Shown in pieces: positions 8,674-17,472 of a stretch of DNA of 64,000 nucleotides. The notes under the pieces are model-generated. The model did not search any database, was not told where the DNA came from, and was given only the letters and a program-made list of their open reading frames with translations. Position 1 is the stretch's first letter, and each line of letters starts with the position of its first letter. The position numbers were made by a program, and so were the translations under genes. Origin of the DNA: Thermoanaerobaculia bacterium (GTDB lineage: Bacteria; Acidobacteriota; Thermoanaerobaculia; Multivoradales; J023); NCBI GenBank assembly GCA_030431255.1, contig JAUIJL010000015.1:124001-188000 (forward strand), given 5' to 3'.

Positions 8674-11073
8674 GTGACCCCGAGTCGTTGGCGGCAGATC
8701 AAGGAGCTGCTCAACGAGATGGAGGAGCTGCCTCCATCTCAGCGCCAACCGTGGTTGGCGGAGCGCTGTGTGGGGGATCCGGAGCTGCTCGAAAGTGTGG
8801 AAGTCTTCCTCGGCCACGAGACCAGACTGGCTGGGTTCCTCGAAGACACAGCCTCCACCCACCTGCAGATCGGCGCCTTTGAGCCGGAATGGCAAGGGGA
8901 GAGCGGAAAGCGAATTGGCCCCTATCGAGTGCTCGGTTTGCTCGGTCATGGTGGCATGGGTGCCGTCTATGAAGCGGTGAGGGAGGACGACTTCGAGCAG
9001 AGGGTCGCCCTCAAGCTGGTGCTCGCGGGGCGCAACCATCCGCGCACCCTGCAGCTCTTCCAGAACGAGCGTCAGATTTTGGCGCGTCTCGAGCACCCGA
9101 ATATCGCCCGCTTGCTCGATGGCGGCGCCGACCAGCAGGGTCGCCCCTATTTCGCCATGGAGCTGATCGAGGGGGAGCCCATCGACAGCTATTGCGATCG
9201 CAATCGCCTGGGGGTTCGCGAGCGCCTCAGGCTGGTGCTGCACCTATGTGACGCCCTCCAAAAAGCCCACCGAAATCTGGTGGTCCATCGCGACATCAAA
9301 CCCGGCAATGTGCTGGTGGATGCCGCGGGGGCGCCGAAGCTCCTGGATTTCGGCATTGCCAAGCTGATCGAGCCGGAGGCGACCTTGGCGACCCAGAGCG
9401 GCAGCCAGCCCATGACCCTCTTCTACGCCAGCCCGGAGCAGCTCAACAATGAGCCGATTACCCCCGCCAGCGACCTCTATTCCCTGGGGGTGCTGCTCTA
9501 CCGTCTGCTGACGGGGCTGCTGCCCAACGATTTGGAGAAGCTGGGATACCTGAAGCTGGTGCTGGCGGTGTGTGAGCAAGAGCCACGTCGGCCGAGCGAA
9601 GCCATCGCGGATCACGCCCCGGAGCAATTGGAGGCGGTGGCCCACCAGCGGGCTACAGACCCGGCCCGTCTGCGGCGTCAGCTGGCGGGTGACGTGGACG
9701 CGATTCTGCTCAAATCCCTGCGCAAAGAGCCGGATCGCCGCTACGGCTCGGTGGAGCAGCTGGCGGACGATATCCGGCGTTTCCTCGGCGGACGTCCTGT
9801 GTTGGCGCGCAACGGCAATTGGACCTACCGGGCGGGAAAATTCGCCCGGCGCAATCGTTGGTCCTTGGCGGTGGGCTCGTTGGCATTGGCGGTAATTTTG
9901 ACGCTCTCGATCCTCTTCGTGTTGCAAGCCAAAGAAGTCGAGCAGGAGCGTGATCGCGCGCTATACGTCAAAGCCTTCCTGACCAGCCTATTCGTGGAAG
10001 CGGCGCCCTTTGAGGCCGACTCCCACGAAGACCTGGAGGCCTGGAATCGACTTCTCTGGAATGGCTACGATCGGCTCAACGAGGACACGGACATCGTCGA
10101 TGAGGATCGGGCCGATCTCATGCAGACCATCGCCGGAACCCTCTACAAGCTGAATATCCCCGAAAGGGCGGAGTCCCTGTTGAGAGACACGCTGCCTCTG
10201 CTGCGTAAAGTGCACGGCGAGCGAAGCGAGCCCGTGGCCATTGCTTCGGCCGATCTCGGGGCGGTTCTGCTCGAATTGGGCCAACTGGCTGAGGCGGAAT
10301 CGTTCTTGCTCGAGTCCATCAAGATTCGCGAAGACCTCGGGTCGGACTTCCCGACCACGGCGATGAGCAATTTGGCGGCGGTGTATCGCCGGCAAGGCAA
10401 GGTATCGCGGGCGGAAGAGATCTACCGCAAGATTCTTAAGTTTCGACGTGGCTTCTACTCGGAACGGGAGGATCGCCGCAAGCTGGTCCACAGCATGCGG
10501 GCGTTGGCGGCGGTGTTGCTCGACCAGGGCAAGCTCGATGCCTCTCAGAGCTTGTTGGAAGAGGCGCTCGGCGAGCTCGAAGCCATGCTCGGCCAAGTCG
10601 AGGATTTGGCCCAAGACGACCGGGAATTCGTCAACGTTCGGGTGACCCTAGGGCGAGTGCTGCAAGAGCAGGGGCAGCCGGAGAGGGCCCTCGAGCTCTT
10701 CTCCAAGGCGGAGACGATTCGCAAGGCCCGGCTGGGGGAGTCGGATCGCCAAGTGGGTTGGATCTACAAAGATATGGCCTCCGCTCACTTGGACATGGGG
10801 GATCTCGCGTCGGCCCGTGCGCTTTTGGAAAGCTCCCGGGAGATTCTCGAAAGCACGCAAGCCGCTCCCTCTCCGATGCTGGCGGAGGTGGACAGCTTGA
10901 TGGGTTGGCTGGCCCTGCGCGAAGGACGTTCGGAGGCGGCACGGGAGCTGTTGCAGTCGGCTCACGCTTTTCTTCAAGCGGAAAGCCCAGGAACCCGTCA
11001 AGCGCGGCTGGCGGAGCAGCGTTGGCGATCGTATGCCGAGCTCGACGGGGACTCCCCAGTCGACAGGAATTGA
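8674..11073 (+). CDS. Membrane Ser/Thr protein kinase with TPR sensor region
   Basis: A 799-residue Hanks-type kinase. The catalytic domain spans about 80-370: glycine loop LLGHGGMGAVYE, Lys114 in VALKLV, HRDIKPGN from 205, DFG at 225-227 and an SPEQL activation segment. One membrane helix lies near 397-417, and the remaining 380 residues are helical pairs of tetratricopeptide type, likely periplasmic. In this common arrangement the TPR part senses a partner and the kinase signals inside the cell, possibly through the adjacent sigma factor. The GTG start is 7 nt after the sigma gene stop. All catalytic residues are present. Confidence 0.9.
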   Translation: MTPSRWRQIKELLNEMEELPPSQRQPWLAERCVGDPELLESVEVFLGHETRLAGFLEDTASTHLQIGAFEPEWQGESGKRIGPYRVLGLLGHGGMGAVYEAVREDDFEQRVALKLVLAGRNHPRTLQLFQNERQILARLEHPNIARLLDGGADQQGRPYFAMELIEGEPIDSYCDRNRLGVRERLRLVLHLCDALQKAHRNLVVHRDIKPGNVLVDAAGAPKLLDFGIAKLIEPEATLATQSGSQPMTLFYASPEQLNNEPITPASDLYSLGVLLYRLLTGLLPNDLEKLGYLKLVLAVCEQEPRRPSEAIADHAPEQLEAVAHQRATDPARLRRQLAGDVDAILLKSLRKEPDRRYGSVEQLADDIRRFLGGRPVLARNGNWTYRAGKFARRNRWSLAVGSLALAVILTLSILFVLQAKEVEQERDRALYVKAFLTSLFVEAAPFEADSHEDLEAWNRLLWNGYDRLNEDTDIVDEDRADLMQTIAGTLYKLNIPERAESLLRDTLPLLRKVHGERSEPVAIASADLGAVLLELGQLAEAESFLLESIKIREDLGSDFPTTAMSNLAAVYRRQGKVSRAEEIYRKILKFRRGFYSEREDRRKLVHSMRALAAVLLDQGKLDASQSLLEEALGELEAMLGQVEDLAQDDREFVNVRVTLGRVLQEQGQPERALELFSKAETIRKARLGESDRQVGWIYKDMASAHLDMGDLASARALLESSREILESTQAAPSPMLAEVDSLMGWLALREGRSEAARELLQSAHAFLQAESPGTRQARLAEQRWRSYAELDGDSPVDRN

Positions 11074-11074
11074 T

Positions 11075-11959
11075 TCATTCGGCGAAGTCCGGGTCGTCCC
11101 ACCAGGGGAAGTCGTCCGGTAGATCTTCCGAGACCTTCATCGAGAATGCCGCGGGGCGTTTTTGGAGGAAGCTCTCGACCCCTTCACGGGCGTCCGCATG
11201 GGCGCCCATATAGAACATGCCCCGGCTTTCGACCCGATGGGCCGCCATTGGATGATCGACCGTCAACCCTCGCCACATGGCTTGTCGGGTCAACGCCACC
11301 GAAACCGCGCTGGTTTGATCGCTGAAGGAACGGGCGATCTCGGACGCGGCACCGAGCAGCTCGGCACGGGGCACGACCCGCGATAGAAGACCCGCTTCGA
11401 GGGCTTCCCGGGCCGGAAAAACCCGACCGGAGAGGGTCCAATCCAAAGCCTTGCTGATGCCCACGAGCCGCGGCAGGAACCAAGTGCTGCACGCTTCCGG
11501 CACGATGCCCCGTTGGGTGAAGACGAAACCCAGCTTGGCTTCCTCGGCGGCGATTCGGACGTCGAAAGGCAAAGTCATGGTGATGCCGATGCCCACCGCG
11601 TGACCGTTGAGGGCGGCGATCAAGGGCTTCTTCGCTTGGAAGAAGCGCAGGGTCAAGATCCCGCCGGGATCTCGATGTCCGGCTCGGGCATCGTGCGCGG
11701 GATCTCCAAAGGTGAGATCGCCTTGATCGGCGTCGAAGGTGGAGCCGCCCTTCTCGAGATCCGCGCCGGCACAGAAGGCCTTGCCGTCGCCGCCGGTCAG
11801 CACCACGCAGCGGACATCGTCCTCCGTGTCGGCGAAGTCCATGACCTGCATCAGCTCATCGGCCATTTGCAAGTTGAACGCGTTCATGCGATCCGGACGA
11901 TGGAGGGTGATCGTCAGAATGCCGTCGGTCAGGTCGGTAAATAGGGTTTGGTAAGTCAC
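11075..11959 (-). CDS. Enoyl-CoA hydratase/isomerase (crotonase family)
   Basis: A 294-residue crotonase-fold protein. The two segments that form the CoA thioester oxyanion hole are visible: AFCAGADL near residues 61-68 and ALNGHAVGIGITM near 115-127. Members hydrate, isomerise or cleave acyl-CoA thioesters in the cytoplasm; the substrate cannot be assigned. It is slightly longer than the typical 260. It converges with the kinase gene, the two stops lying 1 nt apart, and sits 4 nt after the amidinotransferase-family gene, so it likely belongs to the minus-strand operon that begins at 15025. Confidence 0.85.
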   Translation of the reverse strand: MTYQTLFTDLTDGILTITLHRPDRMNAFNLQMADELMQVMDFADTEDDVRCVVLTGGDGKAFCAGADLEKGGSTFDADQGDLTFGDPAHDARAGHRDPGGILTLRFFQAKKPLIAALNGHAVGIGITMTLPFDVRIAAEEAKLGFVFTQRGIVPEACSTWFLPRLVGISKALDWTLSGRVFPAREALEAGLLSRVVPRAELLGAASEIARSFSDQTSAVSVALTRQAMWRGLTVDHPMAAHRVESRGMFYMGAHADAREGVESFLQKRPAAFSMKVSEDLPDDFPWWDDPDFAE

Positions 11960-11963
11960 AGGT

Positions 11964-12830
11964 CTATCCTTCTCGAAGCACAGGACGGGTTAAGCAGGTC
12001 GGTCCGCCTTCGGCTTTGAGGCTCAGCTCCTCACCCTTGTAGACCCGAACCGAGCAACCCGCTTCTTCCAAGCGGCCTTGGGTGATGGGATTGCCTTCGA
12101 TCATGATGCAGCGCCTGGGCGCGGTGGCCAGCACGTTGGGGGCCATGCTCATGAATTCCGTGTCGGGCACCTCTACGGTGCGAATACCTTGTTCCTGCAG
12201 CCGCTTCCAGAGCGGAACAGGAAAGAGGGGTGGATAGACCACCGCCAAGTCGTGGTCGAGCATGGAGATCATCGACAATAGGTGCAAGCAGGCCTCGGGA
12301 CCTTGGAAAAATGGCAAGTCGGCGGTCAAGACCTCCACTCCCAATGGCGCCAACAAGGCCTTGAGCTGCTCGGCGCCTTCACGGTTGGTTCGGAAACCTT
12401 GGCCGGCGAATAAGGTCTTTGAGTCGAGCCAGAGCAGATCTCCTCCGTCGACCCGGGCGTTGCCCGTCAACCGGCCGAGCATCGGCACGCCGATTTTTTC
12501 CAAGCTGGCGGCCAGCGGCTCTTCCTCACCTCGCCTCAGCTCCTTGCCCAAGCTCAGGACAATAACTCCCTCGTCGGTGACCCAAACCGGATCGTAGACA
12601 AAGATGGAGTCCGCATGCTCGGGCAGCTCGGCGTCGTGGTAGCTGACCTCCACCCCGTCCTCCTCGAGCATGGAGACCAGATGGTCGTGCTCCTGTTGGG
12701 CGACCTCCAGATCGGGGCGGCTGACGTAATGCCAGGCCTGGATATCCTCGACCGCAAAGGCCGGGGTCGGCCGTCGGACCATGACCCGCTTGAGCGGGCC
12801 GAACATGCTGTGTCCACCGTAGGTTTTCAT
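11964..12830 (-). CDS. Arginine deiminase/dimethylargininase-family (guanidine-modifying) enzyme
   Basis: A 288-residue protein of the alpha/beta-propeller guanidine-modifying superfamily. The catalytic His is probably in CLHLLSMISMLD (middle of the protein) and the nucleophilic Cys is in GGPTCLTRP at the extreme C-terminus, as in dimethylargininase and arginine deiminase. It should hydrolyse or transfer an amidino group of an arginine-like substrate. The ATG at 12830 is preferred over an in-frame upstream start because the family N-terminus begins there and the extra residues would overlap the epimerase gene. It follows a racemase and a DUF1611 gene on the same strand, suggesting amino acid catabolism. 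Confidence 0.75.
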   Translation of the reverse strand: MKTYGGHSMFGPLKRVMVRRPTPAFAVEDIQAWHYVSRPDLEVAQQEHDHLVSMLEEDGVEVSYHDAELPEHADSIFVYDPVWVTDEGVIVLSLGKELRRGEEEPLAASLEKIGVPMLGRLTGNARVDGGDLLWLDSKTLFAGQGFRTNREGAEQLKALLAPLGVEVLTADLPFFQGPEACLHLLSMISMLDHDLAVVYPPLFPVPLWKRLQEQGIRTVEVPDTEFMSMAPNVLATAPRRCIMIEGNPITQGRLEEAGCSVRVYKGEELSLKAEGGPTCLTRPVLREG

Positions 12831-12861
12831 CGTCCACCGTCGATTTTCATCGGGTTTTTTC

Positions 12862-13935
12862 TCATGGGGTCTCTCGCCATTGAACGCCCAGACCCGGGGC
12901 GTCGAGGGTTTCCAGGGCACCGTCGGTGAGCTGGAAACCGCCGATGGCGAGGTCCTTGGCGAGGTCGAAAGAGCCGTCCAAGTCCAAGTAGCGGGTCCGT
13001 GGACACGCGTAGGCGGTGTGCAGGGCAGCGGCGATGGAGATCACGCTCTCGTCCATGCAGCCCCACATCAGCTCGAGACCGGCGGCCTCGGCGATGCCTG
13101 AGATGGCCAGGGCCCCGGTGATGCCGCCGGACTTCATCAATTTGATATTGAAAATGCCGCACGCTTCCGGGCGTTGGGCGAGCTCGAAGGCGTCCCGGGC
13201 ATCGTGAATGCCTTCGTCGGCGGCGACGAATCGGCGCAAGGGCAGGGCCAATCGACGTTGATCGTGCTCCGTGCCCCGGGGCAAGGGTTGCTCCACCAGC
13301 TCGAGATCGAGATGCTCGAAGAGGGCTTGTAGCTGCACGGTTTGATCGAAATCGTAACCTTGGTTGCCGTCGACCCGGATCAACACCTCCGGCCCGGCGA
13401 GCGCGCGCATGCGGGTCAAACGGTCGACGTCTTCCTGGAAATCTTTGCCGATTTTGACCTTCAGGCAGCGGAAACCTCGATCGAGGTATTCGCGGGTCTC
13501 CTCGAGGGCGGTTTCCGTGGATTGGATGCCGACGGTGATCGAGGTCAGCAGTGGACGGCGACGACGTCGACCCAATAGATCCACCACGGGGGTGTCGAGG
13601 ATGTGCCCCAGCAGGTCGTAAATCGCCATGTCGACGGCCGCCCGGGCGCCCGGTGTGGCGAATAAGTGCTCTTCGGCTAAGCGGGTGAGCCGACCGAGTT
13701 GCCGCGGATCGGCGTTTTTGAGCCATTCGAGGTCCGCCAGGGCCGACGCGCAGGCCTGATGGGACTCGCCCGTGACCGCCTTGGACGGGCACGCGGAACC
13801 GAGGCCGCGACGTCCTTGGTCGTCTACGAGCTCGACATAGAAGAGGTCCACCGCGCTGATGGTGCGGTCGGCGATGGTGTAGGGGCGCACCAGCTCCACG
13901 GGCTCTTGCCAGGCGCGAATCTCGGTAATTTTCAT
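12862..13935 (-). CDS. dgcA: Enolase-superfamily dipeptide epimerase / N-acetyl-D-glutamate racemase-like
   Basis: A 357-residue enolase-superfamily member. The muconate-lactonising subgroup pattern is complete: KVK with catalytic Lys159 and Lys161, metal ligands Asp189 (VDGN), Glu215 (VEQP) and Asp240 (AADE), and the second catalytic lysine near 265-268 (NIKLMKSGG). Such enzymes racemise an alpha carbon of acyl amino acids or dipeptides (L-Ala-D/L-Glu epimerase). Because a DUF1611/DgcN-type gene lies 10 nt upstream, a role as N-acetyl-D-glutamate racemase DgcA is a good alternative. Fold and subgroup are secure; substrate is inference from the neighbour. Confidence 0.8.
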   Translation of the reverse strand: MKITEIRAWQEPVELVRPYTIADRTISAVDLFYVELVDDQGRRGLGSACPSKAVTGESHQACASALADLEWLKNADPRQLGRLTRLAEEHLFATPGARAAVDMAIYDLLGHILDTPVVDLLGRRRRRPLLTSITVGIQSTETALEETREYLDRGFRCLKVKIGKDFQEDVDRLTRMRALAGPEVLIRVDGNQGYDFDQTVQLQALFEHLDLELVEQPLPRGTEHDQRRLALPLRRFVAADEGIHDARDAFELAQRPEACGIFNIKLMKSGGITGALAISGIAEAAGLELMWGCMDESVISIAAALHTAYACPRTRYLDLDGSFDLAKDLAIGGFQLTDGALETLDAPGLGVQWRETP

Positions 13936-13945
13936 GGTGCGATGC

Positions 13946-15025
13946 TCATCGGCCGGCCGTGGGCTGTAGATTCAGGTGCTCGACCAAGGCCGCGGCGATG
14001 CGATCCACGCCATCCCGAATCGGCAACACGACCGGAATGCCGAGCTTGTCCTCGTAGCGGGCTCGGTGCTCTTCCGCCGTCTGCTCGTCGAGCCCCTCGG
14101 TGTGAATGCCCACCGCCCACACAGGCACCCCGTAGAGAGCCATCAGCTCGATTTCCGACTCCAGGGAGTGGATTCGACAGCCTTCGTCTTCGAGCCCTTC
14201 GTAGCAGGGGCGCCCCGGCGCATGTTGTAGGACCACGCCCGAAGCGGCACCGGAGAGCAAGAACTCGGCGCCGCAAGGGCCCGAGGGATTGCGCAAAGAG
14301 CTCTGACCTTCGAGCAGGATGACGTCGGGTTGGGTATCGGCGGCGCAGGTGAGAATGGCGTGCTCGAGCTCACCGCAGACGAAGTCGTTGGGGCACGAGT
14401 CGAAAATGAATCCGTGGCGATAGCCCTGCAACCAGCCGGTTTGGCCGGTGAACACCATCTCCGCGCGATACCCCGCCGCTTCCAGGCTTTGGCGCAGAAA
14501 ACCCGTGGTGGTGCGTTTGCCCAGGGCGCAGTCGGTGCCGAGCACGGCTACCCGCGGGACGTCCAATTCGAGGATTTTTCCGGACCAAAAATGTAGATTC
14601 TTGGCCTTGGGCGGCTTGCGGATGTCGACGATCTCGCCGCCGTTTTCGGCCACCAGGCGAGCGATTTCCGGTTCCTCTTCCGACAGCAGGTGGTGCAGGC
14701 CGTTGACCAGAGTCATGCCGGCGCGGGCGGCGTCTTCGAGGCTCTGCCGCAAGGATTCGGGCAGCACGCCGCCGACCGTAGCGACACCGACGACGCAGTG
14801 GGTGGGTGGAGGGTCGCAGGCGGATAAAGCGTCGGCGACGGAGGGGAAAATCGGGATATTTCGGCGTGTGCCGTCGAGCAGCTCGCCGGCGTCACAACCG
14901 GCGCAGGAAGCGTCGACCACGCCTGCGATAGGCCAGCGGCTCGGTCCGCGGACCAAGCCGTGGGTGGATTTTGCGTAAACGGTTTGGAAGTGCTCGTTGG
15001 CGAGCAACAGGGCGCTTTGTTTCAT
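13946..15025 (-). CDS. dgcN: DUF1611 protein, DgcN-like D-glutamate N-acetyltransferase
   Basis: A 359-residue DUF1611 protein. After an N-terminal Rossmann-like part, a P-loop-like segment GTDCALGKRTT lies near residues 163-173, then GQTGWLQGY and LLEGQSSLRNPSG, all typical of this family. As I recall, members named DgcN acetylate D-glutamate in a marine D-amino acid catabolic pathway and are paired with the racemase DgcA; here the same pair occurs in the same order with a 10-nt gap. It appears to head the minus-strand operon running down to 11075. The biochemical assignment rests on family knowledge and pairing, not on a visible active site. Confidence 0.7.
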   Translation of the reverse strand: MKQSALLLANEHFQTVYAKSTHGLVRGPSRWPIAGVVDASCAGCDAGELLDGTRRNIPIFPSVADALSACDPPPTHCVVGVATVGGVLPESLRQSLEDAARAGMTLVNGLHHLLSEEEPEIARLVAENGGEIVDIRKPPKAKNLHFWSGKILELDVPRVAVLGTDCALGKRTTTGFLRQSLEAAGYRAEMVFTGQTGWLQGYRHGFIFDSCPNDFVCGELEHAILTCAADTQPDVILLEGQSSLRNPSGPCGAEFLLSGAASGVVLQHAPGRPCYEGLEDEGCRIHSLESEIELMALYGVPVWAVGIHTEGLDEQTAEEHRARYEDKLGIPVVLPIRDGVDRIAAALVEHLNLQPTAGR

Positions 15026-15061
15026 GGGCCGGAGCTTATCAAGCTTCAGGCCCGCGATCGG

Positions 15062-15841
15062 TCAGTTGTCGAGGTCCAAGCCGCCACCGGAGCCCGACGA
15101 GCCGACCGACACCAAGACGCCGTCCTCAAAGCGAATCGACTGGGGCACGCCCTCTTCCTTTTTCTTCTTGGTGAAGATGAAACCCATTTTCATGCCTTTG
15201 TCGGTGCGCAGCTTCCAGACCTCGACCTTCTTGCCGTTCTCCTCGGACTTGTCGAAGCTTTCGGGGGTTCCGGTGACGTAAAAAGCCTGGCGCTTCGTCA
15301 TGCCGTTGACCAGCTCCCGTTTGGCGATCGCGTCTTTGATATCGGCGGACCAATCGTCGTGTAGGTCTTGCAAAGGTACCCGGGAGAAGGCTTGGTCAAA
15401 GGCCTTTTGAAAATCGTCCATGCTGTGGATGTCGATGAATTTGATCACCGTGCTCTCGTCTTCGACATGGTCCACGCCTTCCAGCTCGATCTCCACGCTG
15501 GCTTCGTCGGATTCATAGTCCATCTCGTCGAATTCCACCGGATCGTTGATGCGAATGCCCCAATAGGTGGAGTCGGCGTGAAATAGGCTGACGTTGAGCT
15601 CGGTGCTGGTGTCGGTATCGGCGCCTTCCGGGGAGATCTCCACCAGCGGGCGTTTGTAGGTGCCATAGGCGTGCCGCCCGGTGGCGCACGGGGCGTCCAT
15701 GCGCATGTAGAGCTTGCCCTTGAGTGCTTTTTTGATCGCTTTTCGGTCGTCTTTCGACAATTCGGCGTCGGCCGGGGCCGGGGCGAGCGATAGGGATAGA
15801 GCCAAGGTGCTGACCAGGGCAGTGATCAAGGTGCGTGACAT
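15062..15841 (-). CDS. Secreted protein of unknown function
   Basis: A 259-residue protein with a clear signal peptide (hydrophobic core about 5-22, cleavage near PADA). The mature region is very acidic, with an Asp/Glu-rich stretch between residues 90 and 140, and ends in a Ser/Gly-rich tail. No enzyme motif is recognised. The ATG at 15841 is used because GGAGGAG lies 8-9 nt upstream; an in-frame start 6 codons earlier has no binding site. It is separated by 36 nt from the DgcN-like gene, so cotranscription is possible but not evident functionally. Confidence 0.75.
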   Translation of the reverse strand: MSRTLITALVSTLALSLSLAPAPADAELSKDDRKAIKKALKGKLYMRMDAPCATGRHAYGTYKRPLVEISPEGADTDTSTELNVSLFHADSTYWGIRINDPVEFDEMDYESDEASVEIELEGVDHVEDESTVIKFIDIHSMDDFQKAFDQAFSRVPLQDLHDDWSADIKDAIAKRELVNGMTKRQAFYVTGTPESFDKSEENGKKVEVWKLRTDKGMKMGFIFTKKKKEEGVPQSIRFEDGVLVSVGSSGSGGGLDLDN

Positions 15842-16145
15842 GTGATCTCTCTCCTCCAAGTAAGGGGGTTCGTCGAGAGCTGTCCTCGGGCTCTCGTTTC
15901 AAGGTATCGAGGCGGTGTTTCGTCCATGGTGGGCTTGCGCTTCACAGCTTCAGCCCGCACGTTTAGAACCACGTGCTTTCCGCTCGGATTGAGACAAATT
16001 TTCCGTAGCTTATCTTTTCTGTAGCTTATCGCGTTCTCCAAACGTATATGAGCCTTTGTCTCGAAGCGTTTCGCCGGCGGCCGGGATTTATTTCCACTTT
16101 AAGACAGCTTCACCGGAGGGCGAGAAGCTCTGTGCACCGCTCGAA

Positions 16146-16195
16146 CCGGGTCATCACCCGACCGCGACATCTTCTTCGCGGTCGGGTTTTCTTTT
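16146..16195 (+). terminator. Intrinsic terminator with overlapping anti-terminator hairpin
   Basis: A perfect 10-bp stem (16157-16166 with 16177-16186) with a 10-nt loop is followed by TTTTCTTTT, a textbook rho-independent terminator on the plus strand. No plus-strand gene precedes it. A second hairpin, CGGGT (16147-16151) with ACCCG (16156-16160), uses the first bases of the terminator stem, so the two exclude each other. Further up, AGCTTC/GAAGCT can pair around 16107-16131. The MFS gene starts 86 nt downstream, so this may be an attenuator in its leader; an independent small RNA is the alternative. Confidence 0.65.
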
Positions 16196-16280
16196 GTTCC
16201 GGCGCGCCGTCTCGCCAAAGCGGAGCTTGCAATTTTATCCAGAAGGGGAGAGTCTTTCGTCTCACCGAGGACCCTTCTGA

Positions 16281-17423
16281 ATGAGCCAACCGTCCGCCAA
16301 GGCTTCCCTGCCCAGCCTATTCGCCATCGTCATCGTCGACTTGATCGGTTTCGGCGTGGTCATCCCGATCCTGCCTTTCTATGCCGAATCCTTCGGCGCC
16401 AGCGCCACGGTGCTCGGCTTGTTGCTGACCTGCCACGCTGGGGCGCAATTCCTCTTTGCGCCGGTGTGGGGGCGGATTTCCGATCGTTGGGGACGGCGCC
16501 CGGTCATGTTGGTGACCATCGCCGGCACCTCAGCGGCTTTGGCGCTGCTCGGGGCCGCGGAATCCCTATGGCTGTTGTTTGCCGCACGGTTGTTGGGCGG
16601 AGTCTTCGGCGCCAACATCAGCGTGGCGACCGCTTACATCACCGACGTGACGGCCGAGGACGAGCGCACCAAATACATGGGTCTGTTGGGTGCGAGCTTC
16701 GCGGTGGGATTCATTCTCGGCCCTGCAATCGGTGGTGGTTTGGCGCCCTTCGGTTACCACGTGCCCATGTATTTCGCCGCCGGCTTGGCGGCGATCAACT
16801 TCTTGGTCGCTTCGGTGCGGCTGCGTGAGCCCGAGCGGGCGGCGAGGGCTGTGGACCGAAGCCGGCGGTTGCGCATTCCAGCGAATCCTCAAGTCCGCCG
16901 CCTGTGCCTGGCCTACTTCATCTTCGTCTTCGGCATCTCGCAGCTGGAGACGGTCTTCGCCTTTTTCATGATGGATCGATTCCAATGGGACGCCCGCCAA
17001 GTGGCCTTCATTCTGGTGTTCCTGGGGATTCTGATGGCGTTGATCCAAGGGGGAGGCATTCGACCCCTGAGCAAGCGATTCGGCGAAAAGCGCCTGCTGA
17101 TCTTCGGTGCTCTCCTGGTAGGCCCGATGCTCGCTGTGGTGCCGCTGATGCCGACTGTGTGGTGGATGATCGTTCCCCTGGCGCTATCGTCCATCGGACG
17201 AGGTCTGGTGCATCCGGCCCTTCTCTCTTTGGTGTCACGGGCGGCCTCCGCGGAAGAGCGGGGTCTGGTGATGGGGACCTTCCAATCCAGCGCCTCTCTG
17301 GCGCGTATGGTCGGTCCGCTGGCCGCGGGTGCCCTCTACGATATTCGGCTCGCGTTACCCTTTTTCCTCGCCGGAGCGTTGATGTCTCTGGTGCTGGCGA
17401 TCGCCGCGGCCTTAGATCCTTGA
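16281..17423 (+). CDS. MFS efflux transporter, TetA-like
   Basis: A 380-residue major facilitator with about 12 predicted membrane helices. The segment DLIGFGVVIPILPFYAESFG near residues 20-39 and motif A GRISDRWGRRPVM near 64-76 are typical of the TetA/drug:H+ antiporter branch. It probably exports a small toxic compound using the proton gradient; tetracycline itself is not implied. GAGGAC precedes the ATG. A terminator/anti-terminator pair lies in its presumed leader, so expression may be induced by relief of termination. Confidence 0.87.
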   Translation: MSQPSAKASLPSLFAIVIVDLIGFGVVIPILPFYAESFGASATVLGLLLTCHAGAQFLFAPVWGRISDRWGRRPVMLVTIAGTSAALALLGAAESLWLLFAARLLGGVFGANISVATAYITDVTAEDERTKYMGLLGASFAVGFILGPAIGGGLAPFGYHVPMYFAAGLAAINFLVASVRLREPERAARAVDRSRRLRIPANPQVRRLCLAYFIFVFGISQLETVFAFFMMDRFQWDARQVAFILVFLGILMALIQGGGIRPLSKRFGEKRLLIFGALLVGPMLAVVPLMPTVWWMIVPLALSSIGRGLVHPALLSLVSRAASAEERGLVMGTFQSSASLARMVGPLAAGALYDIRLALPFFLAGALMSLVLAIAAALDP

Positions 17424-17472
17424 GCTGATATCCTTGCCTCTCGACTGGACGAACTGAACAAGGGGCGCTCTG

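Noticed and set aside
12827-13792. 321-codon open frame in another frame of the dipeptide epimerase gene
   Set aside because: Arg- and Pro-rich shadow translation with no family pattern; the epimerase frame has all catalytic residues.
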